Counted from the stretch's first letter, positions 9,328 to 19,537 are shown. The stretch: 64,000 nt of DNA from Pseudomonas svalbardensis (GCF_030053115.1 NZ_CP125619.1:993001-1057000), one strand, 5' to 3'. The notes: generated by a model not told the origin, from the letters alone. A program made the numbers and translations.

Positions 9328-10674
9328 ATGAGTGCAGTTGAAAGCGTCGGCCCACAAGCGTTGCCGGCACTGCAAGAACAAGTCGAGCAGATCATCGCTG
9401 AAGCCAAGCGCCAAGGTGCCAGCGCCTGTGAAGTGGCGGTGTCCCTGGAGCAGGGCCTGTCCACCACGGTGCGTCAGCGTGAAGTCGAAACCGTCGAATT
9501 CCACCGCGATCAGGGTTTTGGCATCACCCTGTACGCTGGCCAGCGCAAGGGCTCGGCCAGCACGTCCGCCAGCGGTCCGGAGGCGATTCGCGAAACCGTC
9601 GCCGCCGCACTGGCCATCGCCAAGCACACGTCGGAAGACGAAGCTTCGGGCCTGGCAGACGCCGCGCTGATGGCCAAGGATCTGCAGGATTTTGACCTGT
9701 TCCACCAATGGGATATCACCCCGGAGCAAGCCATCGAGCAGGCCCTGGCCTGTGAAGCGGCGGCGTTTGCCACCGACAGCCGGATCAAGAACGCCGATGG
9801 CACCACCCTCAGCACCCATCAGGGCTGCCGTGTCTACGGCAACAGCCACGGTTTTATCGGCGGTTACGCGTCGACCCGTCACAGCCTGAGCTGCGTCATG
9901 ATCGCCGAGGCCGACGGCCAGATGCAGCGCGATTACTGGTACGACGTGAACCGTCAGGGCGAATTGCTGGCCGACCCGGTGAGCATCGGCCAGCGTGCCG
10001 CGCAACGGGCGGCGAGCCGTCTGGGTGCACGTCCGGTGCCGACCTGCGAAGTGCCGGTGCTGTTTTCCGCAGAACTGGCTGGCGGTTTGTTCGGCAGTTT
10101 CCTCTCGGCGATTTCTGGCGGCAGTCTGTATCGCAAATCGTCGTTCCTTGAAGGCACGCTGGGGCAGAAACTGTTCCCGGAATGGCTGACCATCGATGAG
10201 CGTCCGCACCTGATGCGCGCGATGGGCAGTTCGGCGTTCGATGGCGATGGTTTGGCCACTTACGCCAAACCATTCGTCGAAAAAGGCGAGTTGGTGTCAT
10301 ACATTCTCGGCACGTACTCGGGCCGTAAGCTCGGGATGCCGAGCACCGCCAATGCCGGCGGTGTGCACAACCTGTTCGTCACCCATGGTGACGAAGACCA
10401 GGCGGCCTTGCTGCGCCGCATGGGTCGCGGGCTGCTGGTGACTGAATTGATGGGCCAGGGCCTGAACATGGTCACTGGCGATTACTCCCGTGGCGCGGCG
10501 GGTTACTGGGTCGAGAATGGTGAAATCCAGTTTGCGGTTCAGGAAGTGACCATCGCCGGCAACATGCGTGACATGTTCAAACAGATCGTTGCCGTCGGTA
10601 ATGACCTGGAACTGCGCAGCAACATTCGTACAGGTTCGGTGCTGATAGAACGTATGACGGTGGCGGGTAGCTAA
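9328..10674 (+). CDS. pmbA: TldE/PmbA subunit of the TldD-TldE protease
   Basis: The 448-residue product is the non-catalytic partner of TldD; it is homologous but lacks the HExxxH zinc motif. Conserved blocks include SALLLNEE-like glycine-rich segments and YSRGAAGYWVENG near the C-terminus. The ATG at 9328 is preceded by GGAG at 9318-9321; the in-frame GTG at 9316 overlaps that site. A strong terminator follows at 10691. Confidence 0.95.
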   Translation: MSAVESVGPQALPALQEQVEQIIAEAKRQGASACEVAVSLEQGLSTTVRQREVETVEFHRDQGFGITLYAGQRKGSASTSASGPEAIRETVAAALAIAKHTSEDEASGLADAALMAKDLQDFDLFHQWDITPEQAIEQALACEAAAFATDSRIKNADGTTLSTHQGCRVYGNSHGFIGGYASTRHSLSCVMIAEADGQMQRDYWYDVNRQGELLADPVSIGQRAAQRAASRLGARPVPTCEVPVLFSAELAGGLFGSFLSAISGGSLYRKSSFLEGTLGQKLFPEWLTIDERPHLMRAMGSSAFDGDGLATYAKPFVEKGELVSYILGTYSGRKLGMPSTANAGGVHNLFVTHGDEDQAALLRRMGRGLLVTELMGQGLNMVTGDYSRGAAGYWVENGEIQFAVQEVTIAGNMRDMFKQIVAVGNDLELRSNIRTGSVLIERMTVAGS

Positions 10675-10690
10675 CGCTTAACCGTTACAC

Positions 10691-10731
10691 AAAAAGGCGC
10701 GCCACCCATCGTTGGGTGGCGCGCCTTTTTT
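10691..10731 (+). terminator. Rho-independent terminator after pmbA
   Basis: A 13-bp perfect stem (10696-10708 with 10713-10725, GGCGCGCCACCCA) with a short loop is flanked by A5 and T6. It separates pmbA from the iron-regulated fagA group. Confidence 0.93.
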
Positions 10732-10760
10732 GTGCGTTGGTTTTCTCGGGGTTGTTTTGG

Positions 10761-10795
10761 TTCTCATTATCATCTAATAATAAATCTCATTACCG
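10761..10795. promoter_or_regulatory. Candidate Fur box(es) before fagA
   Basis: The AT-rich stretch TTCTCATTATCATCTAATAA and the following TAAATCTCATTA read on the other strand as GATGATAATGAGAA, close to the repeated hexamers of the Fur consensus. It lies 15-50 nt before fagA. The homologous fagA-fumC-orfX-sodA operon of P. aeruginosa is known to be Fur-repressed, which supports the call. The exact operator boundaries are inferred. Confidence 0.75.
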
Positions 10796-10809
10796 AATGG
10801 GCCCGGATC

Positions 10810-11217
10810 ATGAGTTCTGCCTTGCACGAGCAGCCTTACCTCGAAAGCTGGCGCTGGATGAGTCGCCAGATCCGTTGCGCGATGGACCCTGACGAGCCTC
10901 GCCTGATCGAACATTACCTGGCCGAAGGCCGGTACCTCGCCTGCTGCACGGCAACGTCTCCCTGGACAATCGCCGAAACTTCTTTCCGCCTGTTACTCGA
11001 CACCGCCGCTGATGTTGCGCTGCCCTGGCACTGGCGCACCTTTTGTCTGGACCAGGCCTGGCGGCCATTGCGCGATCTGGAACGCCTCTCTCTGTGCAAG
11101 TGCCGCCTCAAGCGCTGGCAGAGCTACACCTGGCAACTGGCGACCTGCGAGTTGCAGCCCTCGATTCCTCTCATAGAACTGGTGCAAGGATTTACAGATG
11201 ACCAAGACACGTATTGA
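10810..11217 (+). CDS. fagA: FagA, Fur-associated protein of unknown function
   Basis: This 135-residue, tryptophan- and cysteine-containing protein begins MSSALHEQPYLESWRWM and matches what I recall of FagA, the first gene of the P. aeruginosa iron-starvation operon with fumC and sodA. No known catalytic motif is visible. Its last codons overlap the first 20 nt of fumC, pointing to translational coupling. The candidate Fur box directly upstream fits production under iron limitation. Confidence 0.85.
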   Translation: MSSALHEQPYLESWRWMSRQIRCAMDPDEPRLIEHYLAEGRYLACCTATSPWTIAETSFRLLLDTAADVALPWHWRTFCLDQAWRPLRDLERLSLCKCRLKRWQSYTWQLATCELQPSIPLIELVQGFTDDQDTY

Positions 11218-12574
11218 GCGCGACAGCATGGGTGAGCTTCAAGTCCCGGTGGACGCCCTCTACGGCGCACAGACTCAACGTGCAGTGGATAACTTTCCCA
11301 TCAGCGGCAAGCCGATGCCCGTGCAGTTCATCCGCGCGCTGATCCTGGCCAAGGCTGCCGCTGCCCGAGCCAACGTCGAGCTCGAACAAATCAGCGAATC
11401 CCAGGGCACAGCCATCGTCGATGCGGCGCTGGGCCTGCTCCAAAGCGACTTCATGCAGCATTTTCCGGTGGATATCTTCCAGACCGGTTCCGGCACCAGT
11501 TCGAACATGAACGCCAACGAAGTGATCGCCACCCTGGCCAGCCGTCTGCTCGGCGAACCGGTGAACCCCAATGATCACGTCAATTGCGGCCAAAGCAGCA
11601 ACGACATCATCCCGACCACCATCCACGTCAGTGCTGCGTTGGCGTTGCACGACCAATTGTTGCCGGCGCTGGTGCGTCTGGTTCAGGTGATCGAGCGCAA
11701 GGCCGAAGAGGTTCATCACCACGTCAAAACCGGCCGCACTCACTTGATGGACGCGATGCCGGTGCGCATGAGCCAGGTGCTCAACGGTTGGGCGCAGCAG
11801 CTCAAGGCCAACATTGGCCATCTGCAGGATCTGCTGCCGAGCCTGCAATCCCTGGCTCAGGGCGGCACGGCAGTGGGTACCGGAATCAACGCTCATCCTC
11901 AATTCGCGGCGCGTTTCAGTGCGCAACTGAGCAAGCTGACCCAAGTGCAATTCAAACCGGGCGAGGATCTGTTTGCGCTGATCGGCTCTCAGGACACGGC
12001 GGTCAGTGTTTCCGGCCAGCTCAAGGCCACGGCCGTTTCGCTGATGAAAATCGCCAATGACCTGCGCTGGATGAACTCCGGCCCGCTGGCCGGTCTTGGT
12101 GAAATCGAGCTCGAAGCCTTGCAGCCGGGTTCTTCGATCATGCCTGGCAAGGTCAACCCGGTGATCCCGGAAGCGACCGCCATGGTCGCCGCTCAGGTCA
12201 TCGGCAATGACACGGTTATCACCATCGCCGGTCAGTCGGGCAATTTCGAGCTGAACGTGATGCTGCCGATCATCGCCCAGAACCTGCTGAGCAGCATCGA
12301 GTTGCTGACCAACTCCAGCCATCTGCTGGGTGAAAAGGCCATCGCCAGCTTCAAGGTCAACGAAGCCAGGCTCAAGGAAGCGCTGTCGCGTAACCCGATC
12401 CTGGTCACCGCACTCAACCCGATCATTGGTTACCAAAAAGCCGCGGAGATCGCCAAGAAAGCCTATCAACAGGGCCGTCCGGTGATCGATGTCGCTCTGG
12501 AACACACCGACCTGACACGCAGCCAGCTTGAGGTCTTGCTGGACCCGGAGAAACTCACCGCAGGCGGCGTGTAA
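11198..12574 (+). CDS. fumC: Class II fumarate hydratase (iron-independent)
   Basis: The 458-residue product interconverts fumarate and malate in the TCA cycle without an iron-sulfur cluster. The superfamily signature PGSSIMPGKVNP is present with the catalytic serine loop at Ser312-Ser313, and TGSGTSSNMNANE and GRTHLMDAMP are the other conserved blocks. In the Fur-controlled group it can replace iron-dependent fumarase when iron is scarce (established for the P. aeruginosa homologue). It overlaps fagA by 20 nt. Confidence 0.97.
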   Translation: MTKTRIERDSMGELQVPVDALYGAQTQRAVDNFPISGKPMPVQFIRALILAKAAAARANVELEQISESQGTAIVDAALGLLQSDFMQHFPVDIFQTGSGTSSNMNANEVIATLASRLLGEPVNPNDHVNCGQSSNDIIPTTIHVSAALALHDQLLPALVRLVQVIERKAEEVHHHVKTGRTHLMDAMPVRMSQVLNGWAQQLKANIGHLQDLLPSLQSLAQGGTAVGTGINAHPQFAARFSAQLSKLTQVQFKPGEDLFALIGSQDTAVSVSGQLKATAVSLMKIANDLRWMNSGPLAGLGEIELEALQPGSSIMPGKVNPVIPEATAMVAAQVIGNDTVITIAGQSGNFELNVMLPIIAQNLLSSIELLTNSSHLLGEKAIASFKVNEARLKEALSRNPILVTALNPIIGYQKAAEIAKKAYQQGRPVIDVALEHTDLTRSQLEVLLDPEKLTAGGV

Positions 12575-12601
12575 TCACCGCAACCGCTTTGGAGGCTCAC
12601 C

Positions 12602-13030
12602 ATGGAACACTGGAAACGCACGATCGAAAGGGCTAATCGTTGTTTCATGCTGGGCGAATACGTCGATGCCCGCGAGGCCTACTTGCAGGCATTGGCCCTG
12701 GCCCAGGTGTTGTTCGAGCGATGGGCAGATGCCGACGAGGCGGTCGCGGCCTGCGTGATTTCCCACCACAACCTGGCGGACCTGCATTTGCGTCTGAACC
12801 AGCCGGAGGAGAGCGCCGAGTACTTGTGCGCCATCCATCAGCGGTTGTTGCAGACCATGCAGGACCCACGACTGGTGCCAGCCTTGCGTGAAGCCGCGCT
12901 GCGCCAGAGCAGCAAGACCTACGTCGAGCTGCTGAATTTCATCAGCGAACACGGCGAATACCCGCGCACCCATCGTTTGCTGCACATCGATGCCGCCTCG
13001 CCTGCGCCCCTACATCATGGAGTTCATTGA
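12602..13030 (+). CDS. OrfX, TPR-like helical protein of the sodA operon
   Basis: The 142-residue product ([20 protein letters not shown]...) is alpha-helical, with a pattern resembling tetratricopeptide repeats (A-x-x-AY-x-x-AL and [11 protein letters not shown]). It lies between fumC and sodA in the position of the gene called orfX in P. aeruginosa. Its function is unknown. GGAGG precedes the start and the stop codon TGA ends 1 nt before the sodA ATG, so it is probably translated with sodA. Confidence 0.85.
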   Translation: MEHWKRTIERANRCFMLGEYVDAREAYLQALALAQVLFERWADADEAVAACVISHHNLADLHLRLNQPEESAEYLCAIHQRLLQTMQDPRLVPALREAALRQSSKTYVELLNFISEHGEYPRTHRLLHIDAASPAPLHHGVH

Positions 13031-13031
13031 A

Positions 13032-13643
13032 ATGGCTTTTACCTTGCCTGCCTTGCCTTACGCCTACGATGCCCTGGAACCGCACATCGATGCGCAGACC
13101 ATGGAAATCCACTACACCAAGCATCACCAGACCTACATCAACAACCTCAACGCTGCGGTGGAAGGCACCGAGTTTGCCGAGTGGCCGGTGGAAAAACTGG
13201 TGTCAGCTGTCCGGCAACTGCCGGAGAAGCTGCGCGCGGCGGTGATCAATCAGGGCGGTGGGCATGCCAACCATTCGCTGTTCTGGGAAGTGATGGCGCC
13301 CAACGGCGGCGGCAATCCTGAAGGCTCCTTGGCTGAGGCGATCAATGAGCAACTGGGCGGCCTGAGCAGTTTCAAGGAAGCCTTCACCAAAGCCGCGCTG
13401 ACTCGTTTCGGCAGCGGCTGGGCGTGGCTCAGTGTGACGCCGCAAAAGACGCTGGTCGTTGAAAGCAGCGGCAATCAGGACAGTCCATTGATGAACGGCA
13501 ATACGCCAATCCTCGGCCTGGATGTCTGGGAGCACGCTTATTACCTGCAATACCAGAACCGTCGCCCGGAATACATCAACGCGTTCTACAACGTGATCAA
13601 TTGGCCTGAAGTCGCTGCGCGCTATCAGGCTGCACTGGTTTAA
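13032..13643 (+). CDS. sodA: Manganese superoxide dismutase
   Basis: A 203-residue Mn-type superoxide dismutase that converts superoxide to hydrogen peroxide and oxygen. The first metal ligand is His27 in [22 protein letters not shown] and [15 protein letters not shown] supply the remaining His/Asp/His ligands, and the pattern favours Mn over Fe. I start at the ATG at 13032 ([10 protein letters not shown]), right after the orfX stop. As last enzyme of the Fur-linked group it replaces the iron enzyme under iron limitation. Confidence 0.96.
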   Translation: MAFTLPALPYAYDALEPHIDAQTMEIHYTKHHQTYINNLNAAVEGTEFAEWPVEKLVSAVRQLPEKLRAAVINQGGGHANHSLFWEVMAPNGGGNPEGSLAEAINEQLGGLSSFKEAFTKAALTRFGSGWAWLSVTPQKTLVVESSGNQDSPLMNGNTPILGLDVWEHAYYLQYQNRRPEYINAFYNVINWPEVAARYQAALV

Positions 13644-13673
13644 GACTTCTGCAAAAACAATCCAAGGCTAGCT

Positions 13674-14568
13674 ATGGGCACTGAAACACTGGCGATCGGA
13701 AGTGGACGAATGTTTCGTTACGCATTCGGATCGCTGTTACTGCTGGCAGGCATGACGTTATTGGTTGCCCAAGGCTTAGCGTGGCTGGACCTCGAGCCGA
13801 AACTGCTGCGCGCGCTGCAAGGCGGGGCGATCTGCGCTTTGGGCACTGCCTTGGGCGCGGTGCCCGTGCTGGTAATTCGACGGATGCCCCAGACGGTCAG
13901 CGATACGCTGCTCGGCTTCGGGGCCGGGGTAATGCTCGCGGCGACAGCGTTTTCGTTGATCGTTCCGGGGATCTCTGCCGCTGAAAACCTGGGGCTGACG
14001 CCTTGGGCGGCCAGCGGACTGATCAGTTTCGGCATCATGCTGGGTGCGTTCGGATTGTTCCTGGTTGATCGCAAGGTGTCAGGTGCGTCGCCGGAAATGC
14101 TCGTAGGCACGCTGGAGCGACCGGTCATCCCGACGCGAATCTGGTTGTTTGTGTTTGCGATCATTGCCCACAATATCCCCGAAGGCATGGCGGTCGGAGT
14201 GTCGGCGGGGGGTGGCATGCCTGACGCCGATAGTCTGGCCATGGGCATCCGCCTTGCAGGATGTGCCGGAAGGTCTGGTGATCGCGCTGGTATTGGCCGG
14301 GGCAGGGATGTCGCGGGTCAAGGCGTTCCTGATTGGTGCTGCGTCAGGGTTGGTCGAGCCGGTCTTCGCGTTGTTGTGTGCCTGGCTAGTGAGCCTGGCC
14401 GAATTGTTGTTGCCCTTGGGGTTGGCACTGGCGGCCGGGGCAATGTTGCTGGTGGTCACCCATGAAGTCATCCCCGAGTCGCGCCGCAATGGTCACGACA
14501 AGCTTGCAAGTCTTGGGTTGCTGATCGGGTTTTGCTTGATGATGGTGATGGATACAGCGCTCGCTTAG
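13674..14568 (+). pseudogene. ZIP-family metal transporter, frameshifted
   Basis: The first part (13674 to about 14249) encodes membrane segments and the ZIP motif HNIPEGMAVGV. The rest of the family (LQDVPEGLVIALVLAG, GLVEPVFALL and the C-terminal helices) is encoded one frame over, ending at 14568. Removing one C from the CC at 14249-14250 (atc-C-gcc-ttg-cag) restores a continuous protein of about 297 residues with MGIALQDVPEGL. As it stands, the frame continues into unrelated sequence and stops at 14465. It directly follows sodA, so the intact form would probably import Mn, Fe or Zn under the same control. A real inactivating mutation or a sequencing error are both possible. Confidence 0.85.
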
Positions 14569-14575
14569 GCGAGCG
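14558..14575. terminator. Small hairpin at the end of the ZIP gene
   Basis: CGCTCGC and GCGAGCG pair around TTAG, overlapping the ZIP gene stop codon and lying just before the end of the convergent ptsO gene. It is probably a short bidirectional stop signal; no strong T-tract follows on the plus strand. Confidence 0.5.
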
Positions 14576-14851
14576 TTATTCGCCTTCGCCGAAGTAGTCA
14601 TTGATCAAATTCACCAATGCCTGCAGCGCCTCATCAGCCTGTTCACCTTCGGTGCTCAGGTGGATTTTGGTGCCCTTGCCCGCAGCGAGCATCATCATTG
14701 CCATGATGCTTTTTCCGTCGACCGTGGATTCCGGCGTGCGTCCTACTCTGATCGTGCAATCCTTGAACTCACCGGCGACGCCAACGAATTTTGCAGAAGC
14801 GCGGGCATGCAGGCCCAGCTTGTTGATGATTTCAATTTCCAGAGCAGGCAT
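14576..14851 (-). CDS. ptsO: NPr, HPr-like phosphocarrier of the nitrogen PTS
   Basis: The product is 91 residues long. It carries phosphate from EI-Ntr to EIIA-Ntr in a PTS with regulatory roles and no sugar transport. The phosphorylated His15 lies in LGLHARASAKF, and GKSIMAMMML contains Ser48 at the position of the regulatory serine of HPr. It is the last gene of the rpoN-hpf-ptsN-rapZ-ptsO series, 15 nt after rapZ. Confidence 0.94.
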   Translation of the reverse strand: MPALEIEIINKLGLHARASAKFVGVAGEFKDCTIRVGRTPESTVDGKSIMAMMMLAAGKGTKIHLSTEGEQADEALQALVNLINDYFGEGE

Positions 14852-14866
14852 CGCGGTGTGAATCCT

Positions 14867-15724
14867 TTAGCTGAGGTCGCGGTGGCGAACCTGGACGTTC
14901 TTCAGGGTTTTTTGCAGGGCCTGGCCTAGACGTTCGGTCAGGTAGACTGAGCGGTGATGGCCGCCGGTGCAGCCAATGGCAATGGTGACATAAGCGCGGT
15001 TGCTGGCGGCAAAGCGTGGTAGCCACTTGAACAAGTAGGTGGAGATGTCCTGGAACATCTCTTCGACGTCCGGCTGTGCCGCCAGGTACTCGGCAACCGG
15101 TTGGTCGAGCCCGGATTGATCGCGCAACTCTGGCTTCCAGTAAGGGTTCGGCAGGCAGCGCACGTCGAACACCAGGTCAGCGTCCACCGGCATGCCACGC
15201 TTGAAGCCGAAAGACTCCACCAGGAACGCCGTACCGGGTTCCGGCTGGTTCAGCAGGCGGAGCTTGATGGTATCCCGCAGCTGATACAGGTTCAGGTTGG
15301 TGGTGTTTACTTTGAGATCGGCGAGGTCGGCAATCGGCCCGAGCAGGGCGGTCTCATCGTTGATGGCCTCGGCCAGCGAGCGATTGGCATTGCTCAGCGG
15401 GTGGCGACGGCGGGTTTCCGAGAAGCGTTTGAGCAAGGTTTCTTCGTCGGCGTCCAGATAAAGCACATCACACTGTATATGCCGGCTGCGTACTTCTTCC
15501 AGCAGTTCGGGAAACCGCGACAAGTGACTCGGCAAGTTACGCGCATCGATCGATACGGCAACCAGCGGTTGCGCCAGCTCGGTGTGAATCAACGCGCGTT
15601 CGGCCAGTTCCGGCAGCAGGCCGGCGGGCAGGTTGTCGATGCAGTAGTAGCCGTTGTCCTCGAGAACATCGAGTGCGGTACTTTTACCTGAGCCGGAGCG
15701 GCCACTGACGATGATCAAGCGCAT
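14867..15724 (-). CDS. rapZ: RNase adapter protein RapZ
   Basis: A 285-residue P-loop protein with Walker A GRSGSGKS at residues 8-15 and a C-terminal domain containing [17 protein letters not shown]. In enterobacteria RapZ guides RNase E to GlmZ and so sets glucosamine-6-phosphate synthesis; in pseudomonads the exact role is less settled. It starts 2 nt after ptsN, so the two are almost certainly co-translated. Confidence 0.95.
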   Translation of the reverse strand: MRLIIVSGRSGSGKSTALDVLEDNGYYCIDNLPAGLLPELAERALIHTELAQPLVAVSIDARNLPSHLSRFPELLEEVRSRHIQCDVLYLDADEETLLKRFSETRRRHPLSNANRSLAEAINDETALLGPIADLADLKVNTTNLNLYQLRDTIKLRLLNQPEPGTAFLVESFGFKRGMPVDADLVFDVRCLPNPYWKPELRDQSGLDQPVAEYLAAQPDVEEMFQDISTYLFKWLPRFAASNRAYVTIAIGCTGGHHRSVYLTERLGQALQKTLKNVQVRHRDLS

Positions 15725-15726
15725 GA

Positions 15727-16191
15727 TTAATGACCGTTTTGCTCGTCCAGGACAACCTGATACAAGGCTTCATTGCTCGGGGCGCTGCGCAGTTTTTCGC
15801 GCACTTCCTTGCGGTCGAGCATGCTGGCGATCTGGCGCAGTAACTCCAGGTGCGCATCGGTAGCGGCTTCCGGGACCAGCAGAACGAACAGCAGGTCAAC
15901 CGGGGCGCCGTCGATGGCGTCGAAATCGATGGGTGCATCAAGGTGCATCAGGGCACTGATGGGCGAGGTGCAGCCCTTCAGGCGGCAGTGGGGAATGGCG
16001 ATGCCGTTGCCAAAACCGGTTGAGCCAAGTTTTTCACGGGCAATCAGAGCCTCGAAGACATCTTGCATCTCCAGATCCGGCACTTCTTTGTGGATAAGGT
16101 TGGCAATTTGCTCGAGGGCTTTCTTTTTACTGCCGCCCGGCACGTTCACGAGGGAACGGCCGGGGGTCAGGATGCTTTCAAGTCGGATCAT
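15727..16191 (-). CDS. ptsN: Nitrogen PTS enzyme IIA
   Basis: The 154-residue EIIA-Ntr accepts phosphate from NPr on His68 in [11 protein letters not shown] and acts as a regulator of potassium transport, carbon storage and sigma-54-dependent genes (family knowledge). It is preceded by hpf (12 nt) and followed by rapZ. The start [13 protein letters not shown] is typical. Confidence 0.95.
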   Translation of the reverse strand: MIRLESILTPGRSLVNVPGGSKKKALEQIANLIHKEVPDLEMQDVFEALIAREKLGSTGFGNGIAIPHCRLKGCTSPISALMHLDAPIDFDAIDGAPVDLLFVLLVPEAATDAHLELLRQIASMLDRKEVREKLRSAPSNEALYQVVLDEQNGH

Positions 16192-16203
16192 GGGTTGGGA
16201 GTG

Positions 16204-16512
16204 TTAACGACCGGTCGCGCCCTGGAGGAGGCTTTGGGTCTTTTCCTTATGCTTTTTGAGTTGTTTATCCAGCTTGTCGGTCAGTGCGTCGATCGCCGCG
16301 TACATATCGGTATGCTCCGCGTTTGCGACCACTTCATTGCCGGGAATATGCAGCGTGGCTTCGATTTTCTGCTTGAGCTTTTCGACCGTCATCGTGACTT
16401 GCACGTTGGTGATCTTGTCGAAATGCCTCTCTAATCGTTCGAGTTTTTCGCCGATGTAGGTGCGAAGAGGTTCGGTCACTTCCAGTTGGTGTCCACTGAT
16501 GTTGACTTGCAT
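16204..16512 (-). CDS. hpf: Ribosome hibernation promoting factor (short form)
   Basis: The 102-residue product (MQVNISGHQLEVTEPLRTYI...) is a short HPF/YhbH protein. It binds the 30S decoding region and promotes inactive 100S ribosomes in stationary phase. It lacks the C-terminal dimerisation domain of long HPF. It follows rpoN by 73 nt on the same strand. Confidence 0.94.
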   Translation of the reverse strand: MQVNISGHQLEVTEPLRTYIGEKLERLERHFDKITNVQVTMTVEKLKQKIEATLHIPGNEVVANAEHTDMYAAIDALTDKLDKQLKKHKEKTQSLLQGATGR

Positions 16513-16585
16513 ACAGCTCTCCTTCGTTGCCAGTGCATAAAGCGGCAGGCAGAAATGCCTGCCACTGGAACGCTGTGGCGTGGCT

Positions 16586-18079
16586 CTACATCAACCGCTT
16601 GCGTTCGCTCGAAGGCGCGATCCCGAGGGATTCGCGGTACTTGGCGACGGTGCGGCGAGCCACCTGAATGCCTTGTGCCTCCAGTAAACCAGCGATCTTG
16701 CTGTCACTCAACGGCTTTTTCTGATTTTCCGCGGCAACCAGTTTTTTGATGATCGCGCGGATCGCCGTGGACGAGCATTCACCGCCCTCTGAGGTGCTGA
16801 CGTGGCTCGAGAAAAAGTATTTCAGTTCATATATACCCCGAGGGGTATGCATGAACTTTTGCGTGGTCACCCGAGAAATCGTCGACTCGTGCATGCCCAC
16901 CGCTTCGGCGATGTCATGCAGGACCAGCGGTTTCATGGCTTCGTCGCCGTATTCAAGAAAACCGCGCTGATGCTCGACGATCTGAGTGGCTACTTTCATC
17001 AGGGTTTCGTTGCGGCTTTGCAGGCTCTTGATGAACCAGCGGGCCTCTTGCAACTGATTGCGCATGAAGGTGTTGTCGGCGCTGGTGTCGGCGCGGCGCA
17101 CGAAACCGGCGTATTGAGCATTGACCCGCAGGCGCGGCACGGATTCCTGGTTCAGTTCCACCAGCCAGCGCTCGTTGTCCTTGCGTACGATCACGTCGGG
17201 AACGACGTATTCGGCTTCGCTGGACTCGATTTGCGAGCCTGGGCGCGGGTTGAGGCTCTGGACCAATTCAATCACTTGGCGCAGTTCATCTTCCTTGAGC
17301 TTCATGCGACGCATCAGCTGGCTGTAGTCGCGGCTGCCGAGCAGGTCGATGTAATCGGTGACCAGGCGTTTGGCCTCGACCAGCCAAGGCGTCTTGGCGG
17401 ACAACTGACGCAATTGCAGCAGCAGGCATTCGCCCAGATTACGGGCGCCGATGCCAGCGGGTTCGAATTGCTGGATGCGGTGCAGGACGGCTTCGATTTC
17501 GTCCAGTTCGATGTCCAGTTCCGGATCGAAGGCTTCGAGAATCTCCTCGAGAGTTTCGTCCAGGTAACCCTGATTGTTGATGCAGTCGATCAGGGTCACG
17601 GCAATCAGGCGATCAGTGTCGGACATCGGTGCCAGGTTCAGTTGCCACAGCAAGTGGCTTTGCAGGCTTTCGCCGGCCGATGTACGGGTGGTGAAATCCC
17701 ACTCGTCGTCATCGTTACTCGGCAGGCTGCTGGCGCTGGTCTGGTAGACGTCTTCCCACGCGGTGTCGACGGGCAGTTCGTTGGGAATCCGCTCGTTCCA
17801 GTCGCCTTCCTCGAGGTTGTCCACCGTCGGAGCGGTTTCCTGGTAGGAGGGTTCCGAAACATCGGCGTTGGGTGGCTGTTCGGCTTTGTCGGCCAAGGGG
17901 TCGGCGTTATCGAAGTCGTCGCCTTCTTCCTGGCGTTCGAGCATCGGATTGGACTCCAGGGCCTCCTGGATTTCCTGTTGCAGGTCCAGGGTCGACAATT
18001 GGAGCAGGCGGATGGCCTGTTGCAGCTGCGGTGTCATCGTCAGCTGCTGGCCCATTCTCAAGACTAGCGATGGTTTCAT
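16586..18079 (-). CDS. rpoN: RNA polymerase sigma-54 factor
   Basis: A 497-residue sigma-54 protein. The glutamine/leucine-rich region I ([20 protein letters not shown]) contacts activators, an acidic region II follows, and the C-terminus has the RpoN box [10 protein letters not shown] at 474-483 that recognises the -24 promoter element. It directs genes for nitrogen use, flagella and others. It is followed by the hpf-ptsN-rapZ-ptsO genes and preceded by lptB with a 184-nt gap that holds a likely promoter. Confidence 0.97.
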   Translation of the reverse strand: MKPSLVLRMGQQLTMTPQLQQAIRLLQLSTLDLQQEIQEALESNPMLERQEEGDDFDNADPLADKAEQPPNADVSEPSYQETAPTVDNLEEGDWNERIPNELPVDTAWEDVYQTSASSLPSNDDDEWDFTTRTSAGESLQSHLLWQLNLAPMSDTDRLIAVTLIDCINNQGYLDETLEEILEAFDPELDIELDEIEAVLHRIQQFEPAGIGARNLGECLLLQLRQLSAKTPWLVEAKRLVTDYIDLLGSRDYSQLMRRMKLKEDELRQVIELVQSLNPRPGSQIESSEAEYVVPDVIVRKDNERWLVELNQESVPRLRVNAQYAGFVRRADTSADNTFMRNQLQEARWFIKSLQSRNETLMKVATQIVEHQRGFLEYGDEAMKPLVLHDIAEAVGMHESTISRVTTQKFMHTPRGIYELKYFFSSHVSTSEGGECSSTAIRAIIKKLVAAENQKKPLSDSKIAGLLEAQGIQVARRTVAKYRESLGIAPSSERKRLM

Positions 18080-18156
18080 GGCAGGGGCTTAACACCTTAT
18101 TCGCCGGCGCACATGCGCCATCCACTACAGGGCGCCGGAGCGCCAAACATAAGCAA

Positions 18157-18162
18157 ATTATA
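18157..18162 (-). promoter_or_regulatory. Possible -10 element for rpoN
   Basis: On the minus strand TATAAT lies at 18162-18157, about 78 nt before the rpoN start. A convincing -35 hexamer at the right distance was not found, so this is a weak call. The rest of the lptB-rpoN gap (18080-18263) contains an AT-rich run but no gene. Confidence 0.4.
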
Positions 18163-18263
18163 TGCCCGAAACTGCAGCGTTTGCCTAGAGCGCTGTAACA
18201 ATAAAAAAATGTTGATTTTTTATCGAGACAAGCGCCCGAGCAACCAGCCAGACACCTCAGTGC

Positions 18264-18989
18264 TTACAGGCGGAACTCATGGCCCAGATACACTTCCTTG
18301 ACCAGGTCGTTGGCCAGGATGGTGGCAGAGTCACCTTCGGCGATCAGTTGGCCATCGTTGACGATGTAGGCGGTTTCGCAGATATCCAGGGTTTCACGGA
18401 CGTTGTGGTCAGTGATCAGCACGCCAATGCCCTTGGCCTTGAGGTGATAGATGATCTGTTTGATATCGCCCACCGAAATCGGGTCCACGCCGGCGAATGG
18501 TTCGTCGAGCAGGATGAATTTCGGGTTGGTAGCGAGTGCCCGGGCGATTTCCACGCGGCGGCGTTCACCACCGGACAGACTCATCCCGAGGTTGTCGCGG
18601 ATGTGGCTGATATGGAATTCCTGCAGCAGGCTTTCCAGCTCTTTGCGACGACCGGCCTTGTCGAGTTCCTTGCGGGTCTCGAGGATCGCCATGATGTTGT
18701 CGGCTACCGAGAGTTTGCGGAAGATCGAGGCTTCTTGCGGAAGATAGCCGATACCGGCCTTCGCACGACCGTGCATGGGCTGGTGGCTGACATCCAGGTC
18801 GTCAATCAGTACGCGGCCCTGGTCGGCCTGTACCAGGCCGACAATCATGTAAAAGCAGGTGGTCTTGCCGGCGCCGTTGGGACCCAGCAGGCCGACGATC
18901 TGACCGCTGTCGATCGACAGGCTGACGTCACGCACGACCTGGCGGCTCTTGTAGCTCTTGGCCAGATGCTGAGCTTTCAGAGTTGCCAT
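18264..18989 (-). CDS. lptB: LPS export ABC transporter ATP-binding protein
   Basis: The 241-residue cytoplasmic ATPase powers LPS extraction from the inner membrane together with LptF and LptG. Walker A GPNGAGKT, signature [15 protein letters not shown], Walker B ILLDEP and the switch histidine in [11 protein letters not shown] are all present. Its ATG overlaps the stop codon of lptA by one base, so the genes are coupled. Confidence 0.97.
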   Translation of the reverse strand: MATLKAQHLAKSYKSRQVVRDVSLSIDSGQIVGLLGPNGAGKTTCFYMIVGLVQADQGRVLIDDLDVSHQPMHGRAKAGIGYLPQEASIFRKLSVADNIMAILETRKELDKAGRRKELESLLQEFHISHIRDNLGMSLSGGERRRVEIARALATNPKFILLDEPFAGVDPISVGDIKQIIYHLKAKGIGVLITDHNVRETLDICETAYIVNDGQLIAEGDSATILANDLVKEVYLGHEFRL

Positions 18990-19537
18990 TACTGGGCCTT
19001 TTGCTCGTCGGTTTTCTTCTTCGGCTGGATCACCATGTCGATGCGCGGACGCGACTCGGTGACCTTGTTGCCCGTCGCGCGACCGGCGCTCGCAAGCTTT
19101 TTAACCGTGTCGTAGACGATTTTCTCGCCTTGGGTGACGTTGTTGTCCTTGTCGATGACTTTGGCACGATCGATCAATACGACGCGGTTTTGCGAGGCGT
19201 GGTACTGGATGGTCACTCCGTAGCCCTGAACCGGCTTGGTGTCGCCAGCCGTCTGCATCTGCTCGAAGTAGGCCAGATTGCCCACCGAAGTCACCACGTC
19301 GATGTCGCCGGCCGGGGTGCGGGTGATGGTTACAGTATTGCCTTTAACAATCATCGAGCCCTGGGTAATGATCACGTCACCTTTATAGGTGGCAATACCA
19401 TTCTTGTCGTCCAGTTGGGCATCGTCGGCCTGGATGCGGATAGGCTGCTCTTGATCGTTCGGCAGAGCCCAGGCGCTCACGCTTCCCAGTGCTGCGCTCA
19501 GACCGAGCAAAATAGGGAGGGTTTTAACGAGCCTCAT
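18989..19537 (-). CDS. lptA: LPS export bridge protein LptA
   Basis: The product has 182 residues, with a signal peptide ending near SVSAWA. Periplasmic LptA forms the beta-jellyroll bridge that carries LPS from LptC to LptD. The OstA-like fold is indicated by the [21 protein letters not shown] segment. The gene overlaps lptC by 14 nt upstream and lptB by 1 nt downstream. Confidence 0.94.
   Translation of the reverse strand: MRLVKTLPILLGLSAALGSVSAWALPNDQEQPIRIQADDAQLDDKNGIATYKGDVIITQGSMIVKGNTVTITRTPAGDIDVVTSVGNLAYFEQMQTAGDTKPVQGYGVTIQYHASQNRVVLIDRAKVIDKDNNVTQGEKIVYDTVKKLASAGRATGNKVTESRPRIDMVIQPKKKTDEQKAQ

Noticed and set aside
13674..14465. A complete 263-residue transporter
   Set aside because: After residue 192 the translation loses membrane character while the proper family sequence continues in another frame.
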